Origin: Ministeria vibrans ATCC 50519
Lineage: Eukaryota; Opisthokonta; Filasterea
Direction of reading: 5' to 3'
NCBI GenBank assembly: GCA_943704425.1
Contig: CALSCP010000388.1
Location: forward strand, 8,703-53,920
DNA length: 45,218 nt
Part shown: positions 10,319 through 21,898 of the stretch, in pieces
Layout of the letters: every line of letters starts with the position of its first letter
Numbering within the stretch: position 1 is the first letter of the stretch
Made by a program: the position numbers and the translations under genes
The notes under the pieces: model-generated
What the model was told of the DNA's origin: nothing
What the model saw: the letters and a program-made list of their open reading frames with translations, nothing else
Database searches by the model: none

Positions 10319-11945
10319 ATGTCTGGCAAAGATCGCATTCCCATCTTTCCCACGCGAATGTAAGAGGATGCTAAGGAGGACAGGGGGTTTTGCTTTGGGT
10401 GTCCCCTCATCCGCTCCATATGGACTCTTTCCACGCCTCCCGAGTCTCTCTTCTGTCTCTCTGTGTGCGTGTGGCGCTCGTCGGCGCCCCTCCCAATGAC
10501 TCTGCTGTGTTTTTTCATGAGTTGATGTCAAGTCGCTGATCTTTCTGCGCGTCCCTCCGGCTTCCCCGCGCCCTCTCTGCATCCCTCTCCTCTGTCGTGC
10601 TCTTCAAAATGAACATGCTGTCCCTGCCACATGGTTTGCTGCGCTTGTCTAATTCGATGTCATCAGAGGACATATTGACGAAAAAAAAAATTATTATTTT
10701 AATGGCTCACAGTCCATCCTGTCCTAATTTGAGTTCCATTTGCGATGTAGGGCGTTGACCACCATGAAGGCTCGTCTCAAGGGCGCGCAAAAGGGTCATT
10801 CGCTGCTCAAGAAAAAGGTAAACGACAGACTTTTTTTTTTTTCTCTCACTGAGTCTCTCTTCTCACTCTCTCCACCTTCTTTTTCCTCTGGCCGTTGCGT
10901 CGCACTCCAGGCGGACGCCCTGCAGCTGCGCTTCCGCTCTATTCTGAGAAAGATCATTGACACCAAGGAGCTCATGGGACAGGTACGGGGTTCGACGCAC
11001 AGTCAGAGTTGTGCCGAGACACAAATCATTAATGTTATTGCGTCTCGTGTAGGTGATGAAGGACGCCTCGTTCTCGCTTGCCGAAGCCATGTTTTCTGCG
11101 GGCGATTTCAAACAGGGTGTTATTGAGCGTGTCTCTGCATCGACGGTATGAGAGAAACAAATACTCTACTGTGATTGTCGAGCTACTCATGTTATCTCTG
11201 ACACGCACAGGTGAAAGTCAAGGCAGCCACCGACAACGTTGCCGGTGTCAAATTGCCCGTCTTTGAGTACTATGCCGAAGGCAACGACTCTTTTGAGTTT
11301 ACAGGTCTGAGCCGTGGCGGTCAGCATATCACCAAATGCAAAGAGGTTCGAATGATGATACGCCAACCCTCCCCCCCCCCTCTCTTTCCCTCTCTCTCCC
11401 TGCCAAAAGAAGAAAAAGAACGGCGAAAAAAGCACTTATCATTGTTATTCCAGATGCACGTCAAGGCAATTCAATTGCTGATTGACCTTGCGTCATTGCA
11501 AACATCGTTCCTCACACTCGACGAGGTCATCAAGATCACCAACCGTCGTGTCAATGCCATTGAGCACGTCATCATTCCGCGAATTGGTACGCAGTCAATC
11601 TCACTCGTAGATGTGCACCGGAGCTTATGATTGAATTGAATTGATGTACTAGAACGAACGGTTGCTTACATCAACTCGGAACTGGACGAGCGAGACAGAG
11701 AAGAGTTCTTCCGTCTGAAGAAGATCCAAAACAAGAAGAAGAAGATGAAGGTGGAGGCTGAGCTAGAGCGCCAACTCGCGGCTGAGCGACTCGCCGCACG
11801 ACGCGAGAAGCGCAGATTGGCTGCCGGTGGTGCCCCGTCCGTGCCCGCTGCTGCTACTGGAGGGAAAAACAAGAAGAAGGCGAAGAAGCAGACAGAGACG
11901 GTGGATCTGCTGGGCGCCTCTGACGACGCAGACCTTTTGTTTTGA
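10319..11945 (+). CDS. ATP6V1D: V-type proton ATPase subunit D
   Basis: Subunit D is the central rotor stalk of the V1 sector and couples ATP hydrolysis to proton pumping in acidic organelles. Seven exons (10319-10359, 10751-10817, 10911-10982, 11053-11145, 11211-11345, 11454-11586, 11653-11945) give 277 residues. Diagnostic segments are MSGKDRIPIFPTRM at the start, MKARLKGAQKGHSLLKKK, IDTKELMG, DNVAGVKLPVFE, LASLQTSFLTLDE and ITNRRVNAIEHVIIPRI. The C-terminal coiled-coil helix is followed by a longer lysine/alanine-rich tail than in animal proteins (about 247 residues), ending DDADLLF. The first intron (10360-10750, 391 bp) is the longest and shows no further exon. An AATAAA lies at 12065-12070. 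Confidence 0.97.
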
Positions 11946-12209
11946 AGTGAAGAAGAATAACCCCTATTGTTTGTGATGAACCAAGGCATATTAGCGATTA
12001 CCCTGAATTCTCTATCCCCACTGTCTCTATCCGCGTCCAATTAATTTCTGAACCAACAAAAAGTAATAAACACCCATTCACAATAATTATTAATAATAAT
12101 AATAATAATTATTATTATTAATTTTTTATTATTAATCATGAATCATCTAATGGATGAATCATTTAATTAATTTTTTTGGCAGTTTTCTTACTCCACATCA
12201 AAAAATACA
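11946..12209. other. Intergenic region with inverted ATT/AAT runs
   Basis: This 264-bp stretch between ATP6V1D and the EGF gene holds the ATP6V1D 3' end (AATAAA at 12065-12070). It also holds an AT-rich block at about 12085-12125 made of AAT and ATT repeats that could fold on itself. Nothing coding is seen. Confidence 0.6.
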
Positions 12210-12593
12210 ATGTATACACGCTCGATTGTGGTTGCATTGATTGTGGCGCTTGCGTTAGTAAGACAAACTTGGGCGGCCGGCGAGTGCAGCAGCTCGCCGT
12301 GTGCCAATGGTGGAAACTGCCTCGAGCAATCGGGCGCTTTCACGTGCACATGCTCCACCGGCTTCACTGGCGTCATGTGCGAGCAGGATGTCGATGAGTG
12401 CCTGTCAATGCCGTGTGCCAATGGCGGAAGTTGCGCAGAAGCATCGTTGCCAGGCGCATTTGACTGTGCCTGTCCTGAGGGCTTCAGCGGGACCTTTTGC
12501 GAGGTTGACGTCGACGAGTGCGCTAGCAGGTACATCACCCACACCCCGACTCTCACGCACACAGTGTTTCTCAGCCCTAATCACTCACTGTCA

Positions 12594-12650
<57 letters not shown>

Positions 12651-13032
12651 CGTTCGCTCTAGTCCTTGTGCGAACGGCGCAACGTGCTCCGAGGACTCCA
12701 TGGCCAACTTCTTCTCCTGCCAATGTCCTCCTGGGTTCACAGGGAGTCTCTGCGACGTCGACATGGACGAATGCCTAAGCAGGTAAGCGAGTAATCGCCG
12801 CCCACGTGCAAGGCCAAAAAAGTTTTTTTCCCCCGCCCCTCTTCTTTTGACCACCATCAAAAAAAACCCCCTCTCTCTCTTTTCTCTCTAACTCAACCCT
12901 GCGTGCTCCCATCGCGCCCCCTTTCCACCTGGATCTTTCGTCATACCCCCAGCCGCCTTGCCTCGCACATGTCCACGCTGCCATTGAGCTCGTTCTGTGT
13001 GATCACACAGCATCTTTTCATATCAGCTCTTC

Positions 13033-13077
<45 letters not shown>

Positions 13078-16000
13078 CTTTGCTCTCTCTCTCTGTGTGC
13101 CATGCGCAAACGGCGTGGGCAACCCACGGATGGTCTGAGAATGTTACTCAAGCGGTTCTTGTGTGTGTTGTCTTTCCCCGATCACTATAGCCCGTGTGCC
13201 AACGGCGGGACGTGCAGCGAAGGCTCGATGGCCAACATGTATGAGTGTGATTGTCCCGTGGGCTTCACTGGTTCGATGTGCGACGTCGACGTCGACGAGT
13301 GCGCTTCGTCGCCTTGCTCAAACGGTGCCAGCTGCACCGAGGGATCCATGCCCAACATGTACGAGTGCATGTGCGCTGCGGGTTTCACGGGCGCAGAGTG
13401 CCAGGTGGACATTGAGGAGTGTCTCTCGATGCCATGCCTCAATGGTGGCACCTGCACCGAAGGATCCATGGCCAACATGTACGAGTGTGCCTGCGCCGTT
13501 GGCTTCACCGGCGCACAGTGCGAGACTATTCAGACTGGTGGTGCTGCATGCGACTCATCACCTTGTACCAACGGCGCCACCTGTACCGGCTCGGCGTCTG
13601 CCTACGCGTGCGTGTGCTCGGCTGGTTTCACTGGCGCTCAGTGCGACGTGGACATTAACGAGTGCGACTCGTCGCCATGCTCAAACGGTGCCAGCTGCAC
13701 CGAGGGATCCATGCCCAACATGTACGAGTGCATGTGCGCTGCGGGTTTTACCGGGGCTCAGTGCCAGGTGGACATTGAGGAGTGTCTCTCGATGCCATGC
13801 CTCAATGGTGGCACCTGCACCGAAGGATCCATGGCCAACATGTACGAGTGTGCCTGCGCCGTTGGCTTCACCGGCGCACAGTGCGAGACTATTCAGACTG
13901 GTGGTGCTGCATGCGACTCATCACCTTGTACCAACGGCGCCACCTGTACCGGCTCGGCGTCTGCCTACGCGTGCGTGTGCTCGGCCGGCTTCACTGGCGC
14001 TCAGTGCGACGTGGACATTAACGAGTGCGACTCGTCGCCATGCTCAAACGGTGCCAGCTGCACCGAGGGATCCATGCCCAACATGTACGAGTGCATGTGC
14101 GCTGCGGGTTTCACGGGCGCTCAGTGCCAGGTGGATATTGAAGAGTGCGACTCGCTCCCTTGCCTCAACGGTGGTACCTGCACCGAGGGATCCATGCCGG
14201 GCATGTTTGAGTGTGTGTGCGACTCAAACAGCACCGGCACTCTTTGCGAGACACTTATTATCGTTGGAAACGACTGCCAGTCGTCGCCTTGCTCTAACGG
14301 TGCCACCTGCACCGACACTGCCACCGACTACATTTGCGTGTGCTCGGCTGGTTTCACCGGCGCTCAGTGCGACGTTGACGTGAACGAGTGTGACTCGTCA
14401 CCCTGCCTCAACGGCGGTACCTGCTCCGAGGGCTCCATGCCCAACATGTACGAGTGTGCGTGTGCGGCGTCATTCTCCGGTCCCTCGTGCGAAATTGAAG
14501 ACGGCATCCCGTGCGCTTCGTCGCCTTGCCAAAACGCTGCCACTTGCAACGATGGTGGTGCGGGTTCCAGCTACTCCTGCACATGCGGTGCGGGTTTTAC
14601 CGGCGCCCTTTGCGACACAGTGCTTGCATGTGTTTCGACACCTTGCCAGAACGGGGGCACATGTACCGAAGGCGCCAGTGCCTTTGTGTGCACGTGCGCC
14701 ACTGGCTTTACCGGCTCCACATGCGACGTCGATGTTCTTGAGTGCGCTTCGACCCCGTGCCAGAACGGTGCCACATGTGTTGACGGTGTCAATGGTTTCA
14801 CTTGCACCTGCTCTACCGGCTTCACTGGCGCTTCGTGCGAGACGGCCCTGCCCAGTGACTGTTCCTCGACACCCTGTCAAAATGGCGGCACGTGCACTCC
14901 GGCCGGCGCTGCCATCACCTCTTCGGGCTACACTTGCACCTGTGGTGCTTCCTACACGGGCTCTGTCTGCGAGACGTTTATCAGCGCATGCCTGTCAAGC
15001 CCCTGTGAAAACGGCGGCTCGTGTGTCGATGCACAGTCCGTGGGCGCTTTCACGTGCCAGTGCGCCGCCGACTTTGTTGGAGACACGTGCGCCACCCACG
15101 TTGCCGACTGTGTTTCGTCGCCCTGTCAGAATGCCGGCACTTGCGTGCCCGCCAGCAACGGCCTCTCGTACTCGTGTACTTGTGCCGCGCAGTACACTGG
15201 CGAGTTCTGCGAGACATTCATCTCGCCCTGTCTCTCGGCTCCCTGCCTCAACGGCGGCACCTGCACCGTCTCCACCACCAATTACGTGTGTACCTGTCCC
15301 AATGGATTTGCCGGAGCACAGTGTGAGACACTCTGCGCCGGTCGCGAGGTGGTTGTTGCCGGCTCGCCCAACAGCGTGTGCCAGGCGTGCAGTGACGACA
15401 GTGTTCCCAACGCCGACCGCACTCAGTGTGTCGTGTGCACCTCGCGCAACCTTCTTGCGGACGTGGCGACCACGCAGGGTATTGCCTGCATTGTGCCCTT
15501 TACATCGGTCATCTCCGAGAACAACGTGGCCCGCACCCTCGTCTCAAATGGTGTCACCCAGTTGGGTTTTACCTCGCCCGACACGGCCACAGTGCTGCCG
15601 GGCAACGCCGAGTACCCATCGACCGTGTCATTTACGGGTTCAACACCGGCAAACATTGCTGCGACCGTTTTGGTGACGCCTGCCAATGGAAACACCATTG
15701 TAAATGTGGACGGGATAACGACACTCGCGACAGGCGCCGGTAGCTTTACGACAGGCATTGGCTGCATCGAGGATGGGACGGGCGGCGTGAGACTTTCGTA
15801 CGAGTACAGCGACCAAACAGGCGACATATCTCTGTTTCCCATCGTTGCGTACATTCGTGCGTCCTGCTCGGTCCTCGCTGGTGGCACAACGGCAATAGCT
15901 GCGGGTCAGGCAGGCACCCTCACCGAGACGGCACCGGGCGGTGCTGGCGCGGCCTCGGTCGACGTACCAGTAGGCGCTTCGGCAACAGACTTCACCTTGG

Positions 16001-16734
16001 GCGTGACACTGTTGACGGCCAGTGTGGGCGGCACGGCCACCATTAACGCCGGAGATGTGAGCAACCCTAACAATGTCAATGCGAATGTCGACTCGCTTGT
16101 GAGCCAAGGCGTCGCAGTCGTGCTCACACCTCACGGCAAGACCTTCCAGCGTGAGGTGTGTGTGACCATTACGCTCCCGACCGGATTCACCTTGCCAGTG
16201 GGCGACCAAATGTATGTGTTGAAGAAGGCGACTCAGTTTGCGACAACGTTTGAACTTTTGCCGGCGGTGTACAATGCGGCGGCAAACACGGCGAGAACGT
16301 GCATGACAAGCTTCTCGGTGGCAACTGCGGCGACGGGCACGGCGACAGTGGGCGCTAGCGACTCGGGGTTGAGCGGTGGACAGGTGGCGGGCATTGTCAT
16401 TGGTGTGCTCATTGTAGTGTTTATTCTGTTGGCGCTGCTTGCCATGCGCAAGCGCGATCAGAAGGGATCGATGGATGTGTATCATCGCCAGGGCCAGACC
16501 GCTGAAGATACCTCCAAGTTGAACAAGCTGTTTACGGGTGCCGGAGAGCGCACCAGTCTGGTGAGGCCCGACCAGCAGGCTGAAATTGAGATGGCGCTGC
16601 TGCAAGAGGACGTCATGGAGTCGGAGATGCTGACCCCAGTCAGGATGGATGCCACCGACGACAACCTGCAGCCGACGAACAACTCTGGCGCCGTCTGGCA
16701 GTTGCCCATGAATCACGGATCTTCCGAAGTGTAA
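12210..16734 (+). CDS. Single-pass membrane protein with 21 EGF repeats (Notch/adhesion-like ectodomain)
   Basis: A type I membrane protein of 1327 residues from three exons: 12210-12529, 12663-12782 and 13191-16734. A signal peptide ([19 protein letters not shown]) is followed by 21 EGF modules, many beginning D-x-[DN]-E-C, which suggests Ca2+ binding. Next come a short cysteine-rich stretch and about 330 residues of Ser/Thr/Val/Ala-rich, probably beta-type ectodomain. One membrane helix ([20 protein letters not shown]) is followed by an RKR stop-transfer and a cytoplasmic tail of about 95 residues. There are no LNR, DSL or ankyrin domains, so it is not Notch or Delta; an adhesion or ligand-type surface protein is likely. 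The EGF array contains a recent tandem duplication (13304-14029). Exon 2 encodes exactly one EGF module between two phase-2 introns. Confidence 0.9.
12596..12648. repeat. Poly-T run of 53 nt in EGF gene intron 1
   Basis: An uninterrupted T run just upstream of the acceptor at 12661-12662. A second run of about 40 T lies in the next intron. Confidence 0.95.
13035..13074. repeat. Poly-T run of 40 nt in EGF gene intron 2
   Basis: A long uninterrupted T run in the intron at 12783-13190, about 115 nt before the acceptor. Its length in the assembly may be inexact. Confidence 0.95.
13304..14150 (+). repeat. 363-bp coding tandem duplication of EGF modules
   Basis: Two nearly identical 363-bp units (about 13304-13666 and 13667-14029), each encoding three EGF modules in 121 codons, are followed by a partial third unit of one module (to about 14150). 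Only a few base differences are visible, such as GGTTTCACGGGCGCAGAG versus GGTTTTACCGGGGCTCAG. Confidence 0.93.
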
Positions 16735-16999
16735 CGACTGAGAGAGAGAGACTCACACAAATAGATATAGAGAGAATACGGAGGCAGAGAGAGAGAGAGA
16801 GTTAAGTGTGATCTGTTAAAGAGTGGGGTGGGATAAACTATATTTTCCTTTGTTTTTGCACAATTTCAATCAGCGACTAAAAATTAAAACTTTATTTACT
16901 TTAATATTTTTTTCGAGAATTGATTCCGGTAGAGGATTGGCCCGAAGGGGATCCGAATTGTGTGTGTGTGTGTAGGCCCACGGTTGCACTGCCTATCGC
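16735..16999. other. Intergenic region before the coiled-coil gene
   Basis: This 265-bp stretch contains GA-rich sequence after the EGF gene stop, an AT-rich middle, and a (GT)n run ending in TAG at about 16963-16975. The run could be the acceptor of a 5'-UTR intron of the next gene. No coding sequence is seen. Confidence 0.5.
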
Positions 17000-19022
17000 A
17001 TGGATCGCGACGAGTTTGAATTTGAGGCGTGGCTCAATGACGAATTGGCGTCCGCCGCGGCAACGGCCACTGTGCCGGACAGCGTGTCCGTGGCGCTCGA
17101 CGACCTTGACGACCTTGATGGCGACGACTTTGTCAAGTCCAGTGCGGGCGTAATGGAGGATCCGGAGCAGTCGGTGGAGTGTAGAGTCGACAGAGAGAAG
17201 CGGTGTCGTAGCAACACTGAAACAAACACCATGGTTGCCGTCTTCCTGCGCTCGGCGTCCTCTAGCGTCTCCCACCGCATGGCTGCTATTAAAAGGGATA
17301 TTGAAGAAGCGTCGCGTGGAAAAGAGAACGCTAGCGGGGACGTGGCGACGAGAGAAGACGAAGACGGAGTTCAAGCAGTCGTTGCGGCTTTGCAACTCGA
17401 TCGTCAGCTTGAAAATGCCCGCAAGGATCCCGTCCAATTCAGGTGCCTATTTATCGACACGTTGATGGTGCTGTCTGAGTTATTGGAGGGGGGGTTCTAA
17501 AGAAAGTGCGTATTTTGATCATGTGTAGGGCTGTGCTATTGAGGGCGGCGCTGTCGGACGGTGACGTGGGCCGTCGCGGCTGTGTTGCCAAGGCCATGCT
17601 TGCCCTCGACCAAGAACGGGAGGAAGTTGCGCGCGAGGAACGAATACGTCAAGAACAGCGTCAGCAGCGTCGATTACAACAACAACAACAACAACAACAA
17701 CAGCAACAACAACAACCCAACGTCATTCGTAGTGTTGTTGATGTTGATGACGTACTGGACAGTAGGAGTGCAGACAATGTCATGTCTGCGTTGGAAAAGC
17801 GTCTACAGGAGGCCGAGGAGCAGGTGAAGCGGGCACAGCAGGTTGTCGAGTGTGCATCGCAGCACGCAAAGTTGGAGAGCGAGCGGTTGGCACGGGCTGT
17901 GCAAGAAGAGGAAGAATGGAGGAGGGAGCGGGAAGGGTATGCGAGTCAATTGGAAGAGCGACTGCACGAGCAGCAACGCAACGAGAAGATCTGGAACAGC
18001 TGGGTGAGTGCTTGGCGGAGTGAACTGCGAGCCACAATGGAGAGCGCTACGAGTGAGTTGGATGCGCTGGTGGCGCGCAAAGAGGGTCTGGCTCAAGCAC
18101 TGTTGGAAACGCAACAACAGGGCCAAGAGCGAACAGTGCAGCTTCAACGGGCACTGAAAGACCAAGAAAGAGCCGTGCAGGCACAGCACAATACAACAGA
18201 GTGTCTGCGTACGAGACGGATACTTCTGTTTGAGCTTGACTGTACCTTGACACTGATTGAAATGCGTTTGGCGGGCCGACAGGCGCAACGACTGGCGTAC
18301 GAGCAGACTAGTGTGCAACTGATGGAGCGCAGTCGACGAGTGGACGATCATCTGAGGGCGGCTGGGTTGCGTGTGGAGAAGGCGCGAGTGGATGTGGAGC
18401 GTGGAGTTGAGCGAGGGAGACGCACGAAGGAGTTGCTTGAAAGGAAACAGGTGCAACTGGAGAGTGTGTGCAGTGCACGCGACGAATGGCACAGAAAACG
18501 AGACCAAGTGCGACGGAGAGTGAAAGAAATGGAAGAAATTGTGCGCCAAAGGAAGGCACAGGAACGAACGGATGAAGCAGAGTTTGTCGCAGTCGATGTG
18601 AGTACGTTGACTGTTTCCACTGAGCTAATAGGCGTCAAAATGCCAGAGATCAATGCGGCCGAGTGTCCCGCAGGGGAGACGAAGAAGGAAGAGGGAAGTT
18701 ACGAAATGGAAGAGCTGTACTTAAAACGGATGGCACAGGCACAGGCACGACAAGGCGCAACGCGTCACGCGCGCATTGCCATGACAACAGACCACAATAC
18801 GCACCAGAGCCGCAGTGTCAATAGTATTACTCGGACCAAGAGAGCCCCACACACTCAAGTTCCCTCTACACTGCCCTCTCTCGTTGCCGTGAAAAAGGTA
18901 TCTCCTTTAAAATCAGCTGGTGTGAGTGTCTTTTTAATATGCTTATCGGGGTGTAGGAAAAGCGCGCTGAGACTGTTCAGCCAAAAAGGCAAAGCAATAT
19001 CAGGTTACCAAAAATTGTGTAA
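17000..19022 (+). CDS. Unrecognised long coiled-coil protein with polyglutamine run
   Basis: I do not recognise this family. Three exons (17000-17442, 17529-18897, 18957-19022) give 625 residues. The N-terminus is acidic (DEFEFEAWLNDELAS, then DDLDDLDGDDF). From about residue 150 the protein is almost entirely charged heptad-type helix, with many E, R, Q and L. It is interrupted by a polyglutamine stretch encoded mostly by CAA (17683-17716). The C-terminal 90 residues are basic and low in structure. The last intron (18898-18956, 59 nt) is inferred from good GT and AG sites. If it is retained, the frame continues to a different tail ending at 19029. A cytoskeletal or centrosomal scaffold would fit the composition, but composition alone does not assign a function. 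Confidence 0.75.
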
Positions 19023-19083
19023 GAACTAAGACTTGAACTTTCTTGTATACATTATACATAAATAAATATATTTTACTGTTTAT
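19023..19083. terminator. 61-bp convergent 3' region with poly(A) signals on both strands
   Basis: AATAAA occurs on the + strand at 19061-19066 for the coiled-coil gene. On the - strand AATAAA (19084-19079) overlaps the RIC8 stop codon. Two genes therefore end within a few tens of bases of each other. Confidence 0.6.
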
Positions 19084-19772
19084 TCATTCAGGATTAGGCA
19101 ACTTGATTTGCACCTTTTCATCATTTTCATCAAGTCCATAGAAATCAACAACGCCTAAATGTCAATCATAAATATTGGAACAACTATGACAAGTCTGTTT
19201 GTTTTTTCACTTTTACCTGTCGCTCTGAGTTTCATGAGCATCTCACCCAGCTCGTCCGCCGCTCGTTCCTTTTCCTCCTGAGTCATACCCTCTGTGGCAA
19301 AGGGCAGTCGCACTGGTTCACGTGCGCCCGTTACAGGATTTAAATTTGCAGTTGTCGTTGTGAGGCTATCATCATTGTCTTCGTCGGCGCTTGAGTCGTC
19401 ATCCGACCACGCAGGGTTAAGCTCGACCATGTCGCGAGTGCCTGCGGTATCACAAAGCAGCCCCCGTGCCTGCAACAGCCCCGCCGCATTGCCAAACCCA
19501 AGGTGGCGCACCAGACGGTCACTGTTGTGTTTGAGCAGCGCAAACAGCAGCTCCGTTGCACCACGGTGCAACTCCTGCGACACCGTGTCGCTAATCAGCC
19601 GCAGGATGTGTCCCTTCAAAGCACATACGCATACGCATAGGTGAGATCAACCATGTATACTCAGAGAGAGAGAGTTTGAGAGAGTTTGAGAGAGAGAGTT
19701 TGAGAGAGAGAGTTTGAGAGAGTTTGAGAGAGTTTGAGAGAGTTTGAGAGAGTTTGAGAGAGAGAGAGAGAG

Positions 19773-19829
<57 letters not shown>

Positions 19830-21310
19830 CAAAGAGACACAGTCTTTAGAACTCTCCCTATCGCTTTGTTTCTATCACTTGGGGGGGTTTTTTTTGTTTT
19901 TTTTTGCTACCAGAGGCCCTGGACGTCGCTCGGGGCGCACCGTGCGATCAACGGTGCTGAGGGGTGGGAGCACAATGGCCTTGAGTGTCTTGCGGAAGAC
20001 ACGCGATGAATAGACAACGAGGCGCACGGTAAAAAGCAGCGGAAGCAGTGTCGCCGACTCGATTTCAGACAAATGGCGATGGGTCGTGCGATCGCGCGCA
20101 TCAAGTTGACTCAGATACGACGTGAGACGCAGCACAAGCGCATCGCGGACAGTCGGAGTGTCACCCAGATGCGCCGCACACCCGCTGGGACTGTTCATGG
20201 TCACCTGAATCGCTAGCTCAATAGTGTTGGCCGCAATACCCGGCGTGTACTCGACACTCAAAATGGTCTCCAGTGCGCGTGTGAGTGCCGTGAAAAGTCG
20301 CTCTTTCGCCCCTTCGCTCACTTGTTCACTACGACACATAAAATAAAGCCATTCGGTCCACACACACACACACACACACATACATACACACATACTTTCG
20401 AGAGACACCAAATATAAGGCGAAGGAGCTCGGGAAGGAGAGACCACTCGTGGACAGGACGCTGTGCAATGGAGTCAATGAGGGAACAGGGCGAGCCACAG
20501 TCGGTGTTAAGAAGCGCCTCGACGAGACGTGCATGTTCGACGTGATCTGCGTCCACCGCACCACTCACAAGAAGAGTGTACAGAATGCGGCAGGTGAAAA
20601 AAACGGATTCTATACCAACTGGGTCAATATCGATTGTACTGTGTTTGTGTTGCGTCCTGTTTTCTGTGCAGCTTTTGTTTACCACTCGTTGTGTTTGGAA
20701 ACTTGGTGAAGATTTTGAGGAGTTTGGTGACTCCACCAACAGCAAAGAGTGCCGCCTGAACTGTGGTCTGACCGTGGACAGCATTCATGAGACACTTGAC
20801 AGCGTTCTCTTCGACAAGCGCGTCCGCAGTGGTCTCACCAATGTGCTTCACAATTGCTTGCAAACCCTTATAGTATAAAGAGAACGTTGAATGGTTATGG
20901 AAAGAGCGCCACAGCACGTGCGCCACGATCACACACTGGATACCGTTGGCTCATGAAGACAACCCAGGCTGCTGCGCTCGCGACTTAGCAAGCGAAGCGT
21001 GTTTAAGAGCGCGGCCCAAACTGCGTTTCGCGCGTCGCTCGCCAGAGAGCCCTGTACGACAGCCAAGGCGCCACTGATGATGTCCTACGGAGGAGGACAG
21101 CACGAGGGAAGTCAGCAGATGCCACGGTGCACCGCCCAGGAGCAGTACCAGCTTGCGCGCGGGTGTGAGGGAGGGAAAGACGAAACTCGATGCGTTTGCG
21201 CTGTTCCACTCCTGCACCGCAACCAGCGCCTTTTCCACCCCTGCTTCATCCACCGCCGATTCGTCTGCTACCCCAACCAAGCTCGACAGAAATGCCACGC
21301 TCTCGTTCAT
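19084..21310 (-). CDS. RIC8: RIC8 (synembryn), G-alpha chaperone and exchange factor
   Basis: RIC8 folds nascent G-protein alpha subunits and promotes their nucleotide exchange in the cytosol. Seven exons in transcript order: 21310-21089 (or 21104), 21051-20944, 20866-20703, 20638-20396, 20328-19911, 19613-19217 and 19154-19084, giving about 540 residues, close to the animal length. It is an armadillo-type helical protein. The most diagnostic part is near the C-terminus: VFRKTLKAIVLPPL, RHLGFGNAAGLLQARGLL, an acidic Ser/Asp stretch, LNPVTGAREP and EGMTQEEKERAADELGEM. Upstream segments such as NTLRLLSRERSSLG also fit. The first intron is uncertain: donor GTAGGA gives a 37-nt intron and donor GTGCTG gives 52 nt; both keep the frame. 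The intron at 19614-19910 is packed with GA and GTTTGA repeats. Confidence 0.92.
19665..19827. repeat. GAGAGAGTTT minisatellite and (GA)n run in RIC8 intron
   Basis: About ten units built on GAGAGAGTTT, with variable numbers of GA, grade into a pure GA run (19784-19827). The tract is followed at 19858-19880 by CTATCGCTTTGTTTCTATCACTT, split here as CTATCGCTTTG and TTTCTATCACTT, a copy of the dispersed motif. Confidence 0.9.
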
Positions 21311-21570
21311 GTGTTATTTATCAATAGGAGTGTGAAGAGTCAATAGTCAATCGTGTATTAGTTTACAAATAATTATTTACACAATGTAAATTGAACGAAT
21401 AAATTTCGTTCGATTTATGATTCGTTTGTTCTCATCTCAATTTGTTCTTGTGTGAGTTGCGAATGATCGTTGAGAATACGGATAATTTCATGATGACTTT
21501 AATATAATAATAATAGGAAGAAGCAAAAGCGTCCCCCACAAATACACGAGTCGACCCAACTCAAGACGCA
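21311..21570. other. Intergenic region upstream of RIC8
   Basis: This 260-bp AT-rich stretch lies between the RIC8 start and the stop of the next - strand gene. It contains an inverted pair, GAACGAATAAATTTCGTTC, at about 21393-21411. It presumably holds the RIC8 promoter and the neighbour's 3' end. No ORF is supported. Confidence 0.45.
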
Positions 21571-21807
21571 TCACTCGCCAATGGTGGCCGTTGTGATGAT
21601 TGTGTCGGTGTCGTCCCACCTGGTCCAGCCACCCCCAAAGCTGAATCCTCCCTTCCACTTTCCATCTGCTTTGAACTCGTCGGGGTTCAACACAGTCTTC
21701 TCCTCGTACATTTGCTTGGCGGTCTTTCCCGCAGCGACCGCAGGCGAAGTCTACATGCAAAAAATCCATCAGACACACGCATAATTGATAATAATAAAAA
21801 TAATAAA

Positions 21808-21844
<37 letters not shown>

Positions 21845-21866
21845 TAATAATAACAATAATAATAAC

Positions 21867-21898
<32 letters not shown>

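Noticed and set aside
10279-10582. - strand ORFs within V-ATPase D intron 1
   Set aside because: They fall in an intron between two strongly supported exons, show no domain and have low-complexity charged composition.
13163-15676. Two long + strand ORFs in the second frame of the EGF gene
   Set aside because: They are alternate-frame readings of the periodic EGF codons; they lack cysteine spacing, a start context or homology.
15640-16716. 358-codon - strand ORF under the EGF gene 3' end
   Set aside because: Antisense to the well-supported ectodomain, membrane helix and tail; composition is that of a shadow frame.
17803-18549. - strand ORF under the coiled-coil gene
   Set aside because: Leu/Ser/His/Pro-rich reading is the usual complement of Gln/Glu/Arg-rich coiled coil.
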